A stretch of 38,612 nt of DNA from Sanguibacter inulinus (GTDB lineage: Bacteria; Actinomycetota; Actinomycetes; Actinomycetales; Cellulomonadaceae): positions 1 through 38,612 of the forward strand of contig NZ_JACBYE010000042.1 of the NCBI RefSeq assembly GCF_013415325.1, given 5' to 3'. Made by a program: the position numbers and the translations under genes. The notes beneath the pieces are model-generated. The model made no database searches. It was given only the letters and a program-made list of their open reading frames with translations, and was not told where the DNA came from. Positions 30,907 through 38,612 of the stretch are shown piece after piece (position 1 is the first letter of the stretch; each line of letters opens with the position of its first letter).

Positions 30907-32429
30907 TGCGTGTCATGTCACAGGTCGCGATGGTCATGAACCTCGACAAGTGCATCGGGTGCCACACCTGCTCGGTGACCTGCAAGCAGACGTGGACCAA
31001 CCGCGACGGGGTCGAGTACGTCTGGTTCAACAACGTCGAGACGAAGCCCGGCACGGGGTACCCGCGTGGGTACGAAGACCAGGACCGCTGGCGCGGAGGC
31101 TGGGAGCTCGACCGCAAGGGCCGGCTGCGGCTGCGCTCGGGCGGACGGCTGCGCCGTCTGGCGCACATCTTCTCCAACCCGGACATGCCCGGTCTCGACG
31201 ACTACTACGAGCCCGCCACCTACGACTTCGACCAGCTGGTCTCGGCACCTGCCGGCCAGCACGTCCCGGTCGCCCGCCCCAAGAGCGCGATCACGGGCAA
31301 GGACATGAAGATCACCTGGGGCTCCAACTGGGACGACGACCTCGCCGGCTCGCCCGAGATCGCGTCCAAGGACCCGAACCTCGCCTCGATGGTCGACAAG
31401 GTCCAGCTGTCCTTCGAGCAGACCTTCATGTTCCACCTGCCGCGCATCTGCGAGCACTGCCTCAACCCCGCGTGCGTCTCGGCGTGCCCGTCGTCGGCGA
31501 TGTACAAGCGCGTCGAGGACGGGATCGTGCTGGTCGACCAGGACGCGTGCCGCGGCTGGCGCATGTGCGTCTCGGCGTGCCCGTACAAGAAGGTCTACAT
31601 CAACCACCAGACCGGCAAGGCCGAGAAGTGCACCTTCTGCTTCCCGCGGATCGAGGTCGGCCAGCCGACGGTGTGCGCCGAGACCTGCGTGGGCCGGCTG
31701 CGGTACATCGGGCTGGTCCTGTACGACGCCGACGCCGTCGAGGCCGCAGCGTCGGTCGAGGACCCCAAGGACCTGCTGGACGCCCAGCGCGACGTCTTCC
31801 TCGACCCGACCGACCCCGAGGTGATCGCGGCGGCGCGTGCCGAGGGTATCGCCGAGGACTGGATCAAGGCTGCGCAGGACTCACCCATCTGGAAGCTCAT
31901 CCAGAAGTTCAAGGTCGCCCTCCCGCTGCACCCCGAGTACAGGACCATGCCCATGGTCTGGTACGTCCCGCCGCTCTCGCCCGTGCTCGACGTGACGACC
32001 GAGCTCGGCAAGGACGACGGCGACGCCGACGACGTGTTCCACACGATCGCGTCGCTGCGCATCCCGCTCGAGTACCTCGCGAGCCTGTTCTCCGCGGGGG
32101 ACGTCGACGTCGTGGCCGGGGTGCTCATGCGGCTGGCCGCGATGCGCACCCACATGCGCCAGCGGACCCTCGACGGCGAGGTCGACACGGCTCTGCTCGA
32201 AAGGGTCGGGCTGACGGCCGAGGAGGTCGAAGAGCTCTACAGGCTGCTGGCGATCGCCAAGATGGAAGACCGCTACGTCATCCCGTCTGCCCACCGTGAA
32301 GACGCCGCCGAGATGGCGTCGTGGGCCTCCGGCTGCTCCCTCGACTCCCCGGGCGGGCCAGGGATGAGCGCAGCGTCGACCCGCGGAGGTCCCGTGGCCG
32401 TATCGCTCCAGGTGCGGCGGCCGTCATGA
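30906..32429 (+). CDS. narH: Nitrate reductase beta subunit NarH
   Basis: 507-aa iron-sulfur subunit that carries electrons from the hemes of NarI to NarG. Cysteine groups are visible: MNLDKCIGCHTCSVTCKQTW near the N-terminus, ICEHCLNPACVSACPSSA about 180, CRGWRMCVSACPYKKVY about 214 (the W in place of a Cys makes that cluster [3Fe-4S]), and KCTFCFPRIE with CAETCVGR. The last 30 residues, past the conserved ASWASGCS region, are low-complexity and probably unstructured. ATG overlaps the narG stop (TGATG), and ATGA is shared with narJ. Confidence 0.98.
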   Translation: MRVMSQVAMVMNLDKCIGCHTCSVTCKQTWTNRDGVEYVWFNNVETKPGTGYPRGYEDQDRWRGGWELDRKGRLRLRSGGRLRRLAHIFSNPDMPGLDDYYEPATYDFDQLVSAPAGQHVPVARPKSAITGKDMKITWGSNWDDDLAGSPEIASKDPNLASMVDKVQLSFEQTFMFHLPRICEHCLNPACVSACPSSAMYKRVEDGIVLVDQDACRGWRMCVSACPYKKVYINHQTGKAEKCTFCFPRIEVGQPTVCAETCVGRLRYIGLVLYDADAVEAAASVEDPKDLLDAQRDVFLDPTDPEVIAAARAEGIAEDWIKAAQDSPIWKLIQKFKVALPLHPEYRTMPMVWYVPPLSPVLDVTTELGKDDGDADDVFHTIASLRIPLEYLASLFSAGDVDVVAGVLMRLAAMRTHMRQRTLDGEVDTALLERVGLTAEEVEELYRLLAIAKMEDRYVIPSAHREDAAEMASWASGCSLDSPGGPGMSAASTRGGPVAVSLQVRRPS

Positions 32430-33286
32430 CGACGCCGACCTCCGCCTCGGCAGCGCTGTCGCCGGCCACCTCACCTGCGCTCTCGGCACCGGGGCGCGCT
32501 GCGCCGGCACCTGGCGGCACCTCGGCCACCGGGCAGGGCCGTGCTCCCCGCAGGAAGATCTCGATCCCGCTGCTGCGGCGCTCGCGCCGCAGGGACCTCG
32601 TCGAGGTCCCTGCCCGGGCGGACGTCCTGGCCCTGTGCAGCGTCCTCCTCGGGTACCCCGACGAGGCGCTCTACGCCGACCTCGACCTGCTGGGAGAGGC
32701 TGTGGCCGCGCTGCCGGCATCAGCCCCGGCAGCGCACCTGGCGGTGTTCTGGCGTGCCTTCACCGGCCAGACCCCGGCGCAGGCACGCGCGCACTACGTC
32801 GAGACCTTCGACCTGCGCCGCAGGTCGTCGTTGTTCCTCAGCTACTACCTGCACGGGGACACCCGCCAGCGCGGCATGGCGCTGCTCTCGCTCAAGCAGC
32901 GCTACAGGGCTTGCGGCTTCACCCCCGAGGAGGGCGAGCTGCCCGACTACCTGCCCATGGTCCTCGAGTTCGCGTCGCGGGCCGGGACCGGTGCCGGAGA
33001 AGGCGTGCTGCGTGCGCACCGCCCCGGCATCGAGCTCATCCGGCGCTCCCTCGCCGACCGTGGCTCCTGGTACCAGGAGATCCTCGAGGCCGTCTCGGTC
33101 CTGCTCGGACCCGTCTCCGACAGGCACCGGACCGAGGCCGACCAGCTGGCGTCCTCAGGACCACCGAGCGACGACGCCGGGCTCGAGATCGCGGCCATGC
33201 CCTACGGCTCCGGCTGGACAGGCAGCCCGGGGACACCCTTCGGCCCGCCCGAGTACACCTGCGCCCCGGCAGGGCGGCAGTCGTGA
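32426..33286 (+). CDS. narJ: Nitrate reductase maturation chaperone NarJ
   Basis: 286-aa cytoplasmic chaperone of the TorD/NarJ family, needed to insert bis-MGD into NarG before the complex joins NarI. The core, from about residue 60, has DVLALCSVLLGYPDEALYADL, FDLRRRSSLFLSYYLHGDTR and LPDYLPMVLEFAS, the family's helical-bundle signatures. The first 55 residues are a low-complexity Ala/Pro/Ser-rich extension ending in a basic patch (RKISIPLLRRSRRRD), which makes the protein longer than usual (about 200-240). Start ATG overlaps the narH stop by four bases. Confidence 0.95.
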   Translation: MTTPTSASAALSPATSPALSAPGRAAPAPGGTSATGQGRAPRRKISIPLLRRSRRRDLVEVPARADVLALCSVLLGYPDEALYADLDLLGEAVAALPASAPAAHLAVFWRAFTGQTPAQARAHYVETFDLRRRSSLFLSYYLHGDTRQRGMALLSLKQRYRACGFTPEEGELPDYLPMVLEFASRAGTGAGEGVLRAHRPGIELIRRSLADRGSWYQEILEAVSVLLGPVSDRHRTEADQLASSGPPSDDAGLEIAAMPYGSGWTGSPGTPFGPPEYTCAPAGRQS

Positions 33287-33339
33287 CAGCGGTCGTGGGC
33301 CCGCCCGAGAACCCCTGCGACCCGAGAGAGGTCTGACCC

Positions 33340-34083
33340 GTGGACGTCGCCCTGTTCATCGTCCTGCCATACGTCTGCCTGGCGGTCTTCGTCGTCGGGC
33401 ACGTGTGGCGCTACCGTGCCGACCAGTTCGGCTGGACCTCCCGGACCAGCCAGCTCTTCGAGAAGAGATGGTTGGCCTGGGGCTCCCCGCTCTTCCACGT
33501 CGGGGCGCTCATGGCCATCCTCGGCCACGCTGCAGGCCTGCTCGTCCCGACCTCGTGGACGCAGGCTCTGGGCATCTCGGACCACGCGTACCACCTCGTG
33601 GCCGTGGTCGCCGGGACGGTCGCCGGCGTCGTCCTGTGCACGGGGCTGGTCATCCTGCTGCTCCGCAGGTTCGTCTTCTCCGTGCGCGTGCGGGTGGTGA
33701 CCACAGGGATGGACCGGGTGCTCTACGCGCTGCTGACAGTCGAGATCGCGGTGGGCATGTGGCAGACCGTCGCGATCAACGTCTTCGGTGAGGGCTACGA
33801 GTACCGGGGGACCGTCTCGGTGTGGTTCCGCCAGCTCTTCGTGCTGCAGCCTGACCCGGCACTCATCACCTCGGCGCCGGCCGTCTACGCGTGGCACGCG
33901 GTGATCGCCTGCCTGATCCTCGCGGTCTGGCCCTTCACCCGGCTCGTCCACGTGTGGTCCGTGCCGATCGCGTACCTCGGGCGCCCCTATGTCGTCTACA
34001 GGCGGCGCACCGCGGTCGCCCGCCCCCCGCGCGAGCAGAGCCGGGACAGGTCGTCCCGGCCACGGAGCAGTGCCGGCCGATGA
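33340..34083 (+). CDS. narI: Nitrate reductase gamma subunit NarI (cytochrome b)
   Basis: 247-aa membrane cytochrome b that oxidises menaquinol and anchors NarGH. Five membrane segments carry the four heme ligands: the two histidines in SPLFHVGALMAILGHAAG, H in VYAWHAVIACLI, and H in FTRLVHVWSVP. The C-terminal 30 residues are an Arg-rich hydrophilic tail. GTG 33340 follows GAGAGAGG. The gap of 53 bases after narJ is the only break in the operon and holds a 17-codon reading frame that could pass ribosomes on. The stop lies 11 bases from that of convergent moeA. Confidence 0.96.
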   Translation: MDVALFIVLPYVCLAVFVVGHVWRYRADQFGWTSRTSQLFEKRWLAWGSPLFHVGALMAILGHAAGLLVPTSWTQALGISDHAYHLVAVVAGTVAGVVLCTGLVILLLRRFVFSVRVRVVTTGMDRVLYALLTVEIAVGMWQTVAINVFGEGYEYRGTVSVWFRQLFVLQPDPALITSAPAVYAWHAVIACLILAVWPFTRLVHVWSVPIAYLGRPYVVYRRRTAVARPPREQSRDRSSRPRSSAGR

Positions 34084-34094
34084 CTGCCGACGAC

Positions 34095-35387
34095 CTACCA
34101 GGGCAGGGGCAGGTCCGGGACCACGGCCCCGGCCTGGACGCCGCCCGGAGGGACGACCAGGACGCCGTCCGCCCCCGCCAGCCCGCGGAGCATGCCCGAG
34201 CCGAGCCACGCCGTCGGCCGGGCCAAGACACCGCGGGTGGTCCCTGCGGCCACGTCGCGCTCGAGGAGCCCGCCGAGACCGTCGACGTCCGGGACCCGCA
34301 CGTACGGCACCAGCCGGCTGTCGTGGGCTGGAGCCCCCACAGCCCCGGCGGTGACCGCGCGGCCGAGGACCACGGGCGGCAGACCGCGCAGACCGAGGGC
34401 GAGCGGCCGGACGATCGTGAGCACACCGGCCATGGCCGAGAGCGGGTTGCCGGGGAGGCCGACCAGGGACCGCCCGTCCTGCAGCCGCGCCAGCAGCACG
34501 GGGTGCCCCGGACGCATGGCGACGGTGTCGACCACCAGCTCGGCACCGAGGACCGTCAGCGCCCTGTGCAGGTAGTCCGCCGGGCCTGCCGCCGTGCCAC
34601 CCGTCGTGAGCACCACGTCGGCCTCGCAGGCGCGGATCGCCTCGACAGCCGCGTCGAGGGTGTCGGCGACGAAGGTCGCCGGACCTGTCACCAGGCCGAG
34701 CATCCGTGCGAGGTGCGGCAGCTGAGGGGCGAAGGCGTCGCGGACCTCGCCCTCGCCGGGCAGGCCGTCGTGGCGCACCTCGTCCCCCATGACCAGGAGG
34801 GCCGCGGTCACCGGGCGGTGCACCGTCAGCCCGTCGTTGCCCGCCATCGCGGCCAGGCCCACCTGCGGAGGAGTCAGCACCCGGCCCGGTGCGACGAGCA
34901 CGTCGGCCTGCGCAGCCTCCAGGCCGGCCGGTCTGACATGGCTCCCCGCAGCAGGTTCGGCGGGCGGCCCGTCTGCGGGAGGGTCCGCGTGCACCCACGC
35001 CGGTCCGTCACCCTCGGTCCACGCTCTGCCGTCTGCGGTGCGGACCGAGCCGAGCTCGCGGCGCAGCACCCCGAAGGCCCCGGCAGGGACCACCCCGCCC
35101 GTCGCGATCACGGCCGCCGTGCCAGGAGCGAGGGCACGGCGCATCGGGTGCCCGGCGAGGGAGGAGCCCACGAGCTCCCACGGGCCGGTCTCGCCGGAGA
35201 CCACCCACCCGTCCATGGCCGAGGTGGTCGACCTGGGCAGGTCCATCAGAGAGACCGCCGGCTCGGCCAGCACCCGACCCACAGCCTCGACGAGCGGCAC
35301 CCGCTCGGCGGGGACAGGTCGCGCGGCGGCGTACGCAGCAGCGTGGGCGTCGGCCCACGACGGTTCGAGGAGAGAGTCATGATCCAT
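34095..35387 (-). CDS. moeA: Molybdopterin molybdenumtransferase MoeA
   Basis: 430-aa enzyme that inserts molybdate into adenylylated molybdopterin, the last step making Moco. Family motifs are RSTTSAMDGWVV about residue 53, PGTAAVIATGGVVPAGA, the MogA-like VVLTTGGTAAGPADYLHRAL, and MRPGHPVLLAR followed by LVGLPGNPLSAM. The second motif reads TTGGTAAGPADY where TTGG-S-G-x-x-D is common. I chose ATG 35387, since residues before it in the same frame look random; its ribosome-binding site is weak. It is divergent from the moaC-moaB gene by only 23 bases, so the two promoters must overlap. Its product completes the cofactor for NarG. Confidence 0.94.
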   Translation of the reverse strand: MDHDSLLEPSWADAHAAAYAAARPVPAERVPLVEAVGRVLAEPAVSLMDLPRSTTSAMDGWVVSGETGPWELVGSSLAGHPMRRALAPGTAAVIATGGVVPAGAFGVLRRELGSVRTADGRAWTEGDGPAWVHADPPADGPPAEPAAGSHVRPAGLEAAQADVLVAPGRVLTPPQVGLAAMAGNDGLTVHRPVTAALLVMGDEVRHDGLPGEGEVRDAFAPQLPHLARMLGLVTGPATFVADTLDAAVEAIRACEADVVLTTGGTAAGPADYLHRALTVLGAELVVDTVAMRPGHPVLLARLQDGRSLVGLPGNPLSAMAGVLTIVRPLALGLRGLPPVVLGRAVTAGAVGAPAHDSRLVPYVRVPDVDGLGGLLERDVAAGTTRGVLARPTAWLGSGMLRGLAGADGVLVVPPGGVQAGAVVPDLPLPW

Positions 35388-35410
35388 CACAAGAGACGAG
35401 TGTGCCCGAG

Positions 35411-36556
35411 ATGACCCAGTTCCGAGAAGTCCGAGCACGAGCACCCCACGACCCCGTGGCCCCCGCAGGGGACGGGCGGTCCGACCACCTCACGCACCTC
35501 GACGGCGCAGGCCACGCCCGCATGGTCGACGTCAGCACCAAGCCCGTCACGCAGCGAGCAGCCGTCGCCGTCGGACGGGTCGTCTGCGCCCCGGCGACTG
35601 TCGAGGTGCTGCGGCGCGGAGAGCTGGCGAAGGGTGACGCGCTCGCCGTCGCCCGTATCGCGGGCATCGCCGGCGCGAAGCGCACCCCCGACCTGGTGCC
35701 GCTGTGCCATCCCGTGGCGATCACGGGGGTCGAGGTGAGCGTCGAGGTCGTCGTCGACGGGGTCGAGATCCGGGCACAGGTCCGCACGGCCGAGCGCACC
35801 GGGATCGAGATGGAGGCGCTCACCGCCGTGACGGTCGCCGCGCTCACAGTCGTCGACATGGTCAAGGCCGTCGACAGGGCCGCGCACATCGGCAGGGTCT
35901 GGGTCGAGCGGAAAGAGGGTGGAGCGTCCGGGACCTGGGAGCGTGGGAAGCAGGTCGCGGCGGACGAGGCGCAGACTCCGGGCACGGGCACGGGCACGGG
36001 AACCGGAACCGGCGTCAGCGCCAGCGCCAGCGCCAGCGCCGGGCGAGAGGTCCAGGGCCCTCGTGCCGAGGTCCAGGCCGTCGTCGTCACCGTCTCCGAC
36101 AGGTGCTCGGCCGGGGAGCGCGACGACGTGTCCGGACCTGTGCTCGCCGAGATCCTCACGGGGTGGGGCGCGCAGGTGAGCAGGGCTGTCGTCGCCGACG
36201 ACGCCGAGGCCATCGCCGAGGCCGTCCGAGATGCCGTGGACTGCGGGGCGCGGCTGGTCCTCACGACAGGGGGCACCGGTGTCACCTCACGTGACGTGAC
36301 CCCCGAGACGGTCCGACCGCTGCTCGACAAAGAGCTGCCGGCGCTCGCCCAGGCGGTCCGCGACGCTGGTCGCGGCACCCCGGGGGCGCTGCTCTCGCGC
36401 TGCGTCGCCGGGATCGTCGGACGTTCCCTGGTGGTCACCCTCCCCGGGTCCCCGGGAGGGGTGCGAGACGGAGCACGGGTGCTCGCGGAGGTCGTCGAGC
36501 ACCTCCTCGACCAGCTGGGCGACGGCGACCACCCCAGCGCACGGAGCACCCGATGA
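35411..36556 (+). CDS. moaCB: MoaC-MoaB/MogA fusion protein
   Basis: 381-aa two-enzyme fusion in molybdopterin synthesis. Residues about 26-175 are MoaC, which converts the MoaA product to cyclic pyranopterin phosphate: ARMVDVSTKPVTQRAA, LVPLCHPVAITGVEV and MEALTAVTVAALTVVDMVK. Residues about 222-375 are MoaB/MogA, which adenylylates molybdopterin: VVVTVSDRCSAGERDD, LTTGGTGVTSRDVTPE and LPGSPGGVRDG. Between them is a simple linker of (GT)n then (SA)n, encoded by hexanucleotide repeats. ATG 35411 or GTG 35402 could start it; neither has a strong ribosome-binding site. Its stop overlaps moaE (ATGA). Confidence 0.95.
   Translation: MTQFREVRARAPHDPVAPAGDGRSDHLTHLDGAGHARMVDVSTKPVTQRAAVAVGRVVCAPATVEVLRRGELAKGDALAVARIAGIAGAKRTPDLVPLCHPVAITGVEVSVEVVVDGVEIRAQVRTAERTGIEMEALTAVTVAALTVVDMVKAVDRAAHIGRVWVERKEGGASGTWERGKQVAADEAQTPGTGTGTGTGTGVSASASASAGREVQGPRAEVQAVVVTVSDRCSAGERDDVSGPVLAEILTGWGAQVSRAVVADDAEAIAEAVRDAVDCGARLVLTTGGTGVTSRDVTPETVRPLLDKELPALAQAVRDAGRGTPGALLSRCVAGIVGRSLVVTLPGSPGGVRDGARVLAEVVEHLLDQLGDGDHPSARSTR
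35979..36041 (+). repeat. Hexanucleotide repeats encoding the MoaC-MoaB linker
   Basis: GGGCAC repeats three times, then GGAACC twice, then CAGCGC-type units about four times. All units are six bases, so gain or loss keeps the frame and only lengthens or shortens the Gly-Thr / Ser-Ala linker. Confidence 0.85.
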
Positions 36557-37002
36557 GGCGGGCAGCAGAGGTGGTCCCGGCGAGCGTGGTCGTGCTGGCA
36601 GCGGTCACCGACCAGCCGATCGACGTCGCGACCCACGAGCAGGCCGTCGCCGCACGCTGGGCTGGTGCGACAGCGATCTTCGCCGGGGTCGTCCGAGACC
36701 ACGACGGAGGGCGTGCTGTCGTCAGGTTGACCTACGAGGCGCACCCCGACGCAGGTCAGGTCGTCGCCCGGATCGCCGGTCAGGTGGCGGACCTCTTCCC
36801 CGGAACCGTGATCGCGGTGTCCCACCGTGTCGGTGCCTTGGAGGTCACCGACGTCGCGCTCGTCGCGGCTGTCGCCTCCGCGCACCGCGGTCAGGCCTTC
36901 GCCGCCTGCGCCGAGCTCGTCGAGAGGGTCAAGGCGAGCCTGCCCGTGTGGAAGCACCAGTTCCTCGCCGACGGGTCTGACGAATGGGTGGGGGCGCTGT
37001 GA
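36553..37002 (+). CDS. moaE: Molybdopterin synthase catalytic subunit MoaE
   Basis: 149-aa large subunit of molybdopterin synthase, which takes sulfur from thiocarboxylated MoaD to make the dithiolene. Family motifs are GATAIFAGVVRDHDGGRAV, LTYEAHPDAG, RVGALEVTDVALVAAVASAHR, and the catalytic-lysine region VERVKASLPVWKHQF. Length is normal. Its ATG overlaps the moaCB stop and its stop overlaps the moaA GTG, so all three are translated as one operon. The partner moaD lies on the other strand at 38.0 kb. Confidence 0.96.
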   Translation: MRRAAEVVPASVVVLAAVTDQPIDVATHEQAVAARWAGATAIFAGVVRDHDGGRAVVRLTYEAHPDAGQVVARIAGQVADLFPGTVIAVSHRVGALEVTDVALVAAVASAHRGQAFAACAELVERVKASLPVWKHQFLADGSDEWVGAL

Positions 37003-37991
37003 CCGCCGCACCCCTCGTGGACAGCTTCGGGCGGCGGCACCGCGACCTGCGGATCTCGCTGACCGACCGGTGCTCACTGCGCTGCACGTACTGCATGCCC
37101 GCCGAGGGGATGCCCTGGCTGCCGTCGGGCACGCTGCTCACCCTCGCCGAGACCACCCGGATCGCGGCTGTCGCCGTCCAGCACGGGATCGAGGAGATCC
37201 GGCTCACAGGCGGTGAGCCGCTGCTGCGGCCAGACGTCGTCCAGGTGGTCGAGGCGCTCGCGGGTCTGCCGGGCAGCCCGGAGGTGTCGATGACCACCAA
37301 CGGGCTGCGGCTCGGCGGGCTCGCGCAGGGGCTCAAGGACGCCGGGCTCGCCAGGCTCAACGTCTCGCTCGACACGCTCAGCCGCGAGCGCTACCAGCAG
37401 CTCACGCGCAGGGACCGGCTGGGGCAGGTCCTCGCCGGGCTGGTCGCCGCCGACGCTGCGGGCTTCGAGGGCACGAAGATCAACACCGTGCTGCTGCGAG
37501 GCGTCAACGAGGACGAGGCTCCGGCGCTGCTGAGGTTCGCCCTCGAGCGCGGGTACGAGCTGCGGTTCATCGAGCAGATGCCCCTCGACGCCGGTCACAC
37601 CTGGACCATGGAGGGGATGGTGCGTGCCGACGAGGTCCAGGCGCTGCTGAGCGAGCACTTCGACCTCGTCCCGGTCCCGGGCCGTGGTTCGGCGCCCGCC
37701 GAGCGGTGGTCCGTCGACGGCACGCAGTCCGCCGTCGGGATCATCGCGTCGGTCACCCGGCCCTTCTGCGGGGCCTGCGACAGGATCCGCCTCACGGCCG
37801 ACGGCCAGCTGCGCAGCTGCCTGTTCGCCCAGGAGGAGACCGACCTGCGGACCCTGCTCAGGTCCGGGGGCACCGACGAGCAGATCTCGGCGGCCCTCGG
37901 GCTCACCGTCGCGCAGAAGGCTGCCGGGCACGCCGTCGGGCAGGCGGGGTTCGAGCAGCCCGGACGGGGGATGTCGGCGATCGGGGGGTGA
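36999..37991 (+). CDS. moaA: GTP 3',8-cyclase MoaA
   Basis: 330-aa radical-SAM enzyme, first step of molybdopterin synthesis from GTP. The radical-SAM cluster cysteines are in RCSLRCTYCMPAEG about residue 28, followed by RLTGGEPLLRPD. The second C-terminal cluster uses FCGACDRIRLTADGQLRSC. The chain ends in the conserved double glycine (AIGG). I chose GTG 36999, which overlaps the moaE stop as GTGA; an in-frame ATG at 36984 adds five residues and is also possible. Both clusters look intact. Confidence 0.96.
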   Translation: MTAAPLVDSFGRRHRDLRISLTDRCSLRCTYCMPAEGMPWLPSGTLLTLAETTRIAAVAVQHGIEEIRLTGGEPLLRPDVVQVVEALAGLPGSPEVSMTTNGLRLGGLAQGLKDAGLARLNVSLDTLSRERYQQLTRRDRLGQVLAGLVAADAAGFEGTKINTVLLRGVNEDEAPALLRFALERGYELRFIEQMPLDAGHTWTMEGMVRADEVQALLSEHFDLVPVPGRGSAPAERWSVDGTQSAVGIIASVTRPFCGACDRIRLTADGQLRSCLFAQEETDLRTLLRSGGTDEQISAALGLTVAQKAAGHAVGQAGFEQPGRGMSAIGG

Positions 37992-38002
37992 CGGGTGCCA
38001 GA

Positions 38003-38035
38003 CTCAGCCGCCCGGTCGTGGGCCCGGCGGCTGAG
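38003..38035. terminator. Bidirectional terminator hairpin between moaA and moaD
   Basis: CTCAGCCGCC and GGCGGCTGAG form a perfect 10-bp stem with a 13-base loop, midway between two convergent stops (37991 and 38047). There is no U-tract on either strand. Confidence 0.72.
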
Positions 38036-38046
38036 CCTGGGGCCGG

Positions 38047-38301
38047 TCAGCCCCCTGCGAAGGGCGGGAGCACGTCGATCCGCACCGCCCCGACGACACG
38101 CTCTCCGAGCGCCTCGCGGCTGAGCGAGACCCCGTCGAGCAGGTAGGAGCTGATGCCGACGACCCGGGCGAGCTCGGGGCCGTGCGTGGCGACGAGCGCG
38201 GCGAAGGCTGACTCGGGGGTGTCGGCCTCGACGGTCTCCTGGTCGAGGCCCCCGGCGGCGGCGCGGGCCGCGGCGAAGTAGCGCACGGTGACGGTGGCCA
38301 T
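38047..38301 (-). CDS. moaD: MoaD/ThiS-family sulfur carrier
   Basis: 84-aa ubiquitin-fold sulfur carrier, small subunit of molybdopterin synthase. It opens MATVTVRYFAAARAAAG and ends PPFAGG, the C-terminal Gly-Gly that is adenylylated and thiocarboxylated. The ATG is one base past the stop of the DUF6457 gene and has no ribosome-binding site of its own, so it depends on translational coupling. It lies on the opposite strand from moaE. No adenylyltransferase (MoeB) is in the window. Confidence 0.93.
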   Translation of the reverse strand: MATVTVRYFAAARAAAGGLDQETVEADTPESAFAALVATHGPELARVVGISSYLLDGVSLSREALGERVVGAVRIDVLPPFAGG

Positions 38302-38302
38302 G

Positions 38303-38587
38303 TCAGGCCCCGTCCGTGGCCGTGCCCGGCCTCGTGCCCAGGGCGAGGTCGCGGGCGATCGTTGACGCGGCCTGGACAGCCTCGGGGGTCCCGCCGGCGA
38401 GTCCTGCGCAGAGCCCGACGAGATACGTGGTCAACGGCGCGGCAGGCCGGGCGACTGAGTGTGCGGCGTCGCGGGAGAGGTTCAGCAGGAGCTGGACGTC
38501 CGGGCGGAGGGCGACCTCCTGGGTGAGGCCGAGAGCCTGGCTGAGCTCGGCGCACCAGGCGTCGAGGGTCGAGGGCTGGGTGGTCAT
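38303..38587 (-). CDS. DUF6457 domain protein, probably with mobA
   Basis: 94-aa soluble helical protein. LDAWCAELSQALGL, LLLNLSRDAAHSVARPAAPL and TTYLVGLCAGLAGG are typical of DUF6457, a short actinobacterial domain found fused to or beside MobA (molybdenum cofactor guanylyltransferase). That would place mobA just beyond 38612 on the minus strand. GAAGGA lies upstream of the ATG. The domain's function is not known. Confidence 0.85.
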   Translation of the reverse strand: MTTQPSTLDAWCAELSQALGLTQEVALRPDVQLLLNLSRDAAHSVARPAAPLTTYLVGLCAGLAGGTPEAVQAASTIARDLALGTRPGTATDGA

Positions 38588-38612
38588 GAGAGGTCCTTCC
38601 GGTCGTGAGGGG

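Overview
The window reads as chromosomal DNA of a high-GC actinobacterium. Third codon positions are almost all G or C, GTG starts are common, and several genes start at or within a few bases of a TANNNT -10 box, as leaderless transcripts do. Gene content (class E sortase, WxL-type surface proteins, narKGHJI with molybdopterin genes, DUF5937 and DUF6457 proteins) points to Micrococcales, most like Cellulomonas, Sanguibacter or relatives. The genus is an inference and no rRNA gene is present. I saw no tRNA, insertion sequence, prophage or CRISPR array.

Layout. 1-2.6 kb: a sugar-type ABC binding lipoprotein and its LacI regulator with matching operators. 2.7-4.9 kb: a methyl-accepting chemotaxis protein and a small one-pass membrane protein. 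5.0-9.8 kb: a luciferase-like monooxygenase, an MFS exporter, a DUF5937/ArsR regulator and an unknown membrane protein. 9.9-12.5 kb: FMN reductase and glyoxalase-fold genes divergent from a MarR regulator with two operators, then two small proteins. 12.6-15.3 kb: an XRE-cupin regulator divergent from a His-rich methyltransferase and a thioredoxin-reductase-like flavoprotein. 15.5-19.1 kb: class E sortase with a 53-aa membrane partner, NDH-2, and a YitT-type membrane protein. 19.4-24.2 kb: a DUF916 wall-associated protein, a secreted alkaline phosphatase with a WxL-like tail behind a PHO box, and an ADP-ribosylglycohydrolase with a zinc-ribbon tail.

24.8-38.6 kb is one functional block for anaerobic nitrate respiration. 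It holds the transporter narK, a four-cysteine winged-helix regulator that is probably Fe-S sensing, narGHJI, and the molybdenum cofactor genes moeA, a moaC-moaB fusion, moaE, moaA, moaD and a DUF6457 gene. The cofactor genes supply the bis-MGD needed by NarG.

The most unusual content lies between genes. Two intergenic elements (15302-15495 and 19171-19317) share one architecture: 20-bp-period AGGTCG units, a GACACGCC/GGCGTGTC stem, then inverted CGACCTCG units. At two loci (lacI, ndh) the last codons plus stop recur as short decayed tandem arrays beyond the gene. Other points are the phosphatase/WxL/DUF916 pairing with its PHO box, a terminator hairpin between a promoter and its gene at 4.9 kb, and operators centred on start codons.
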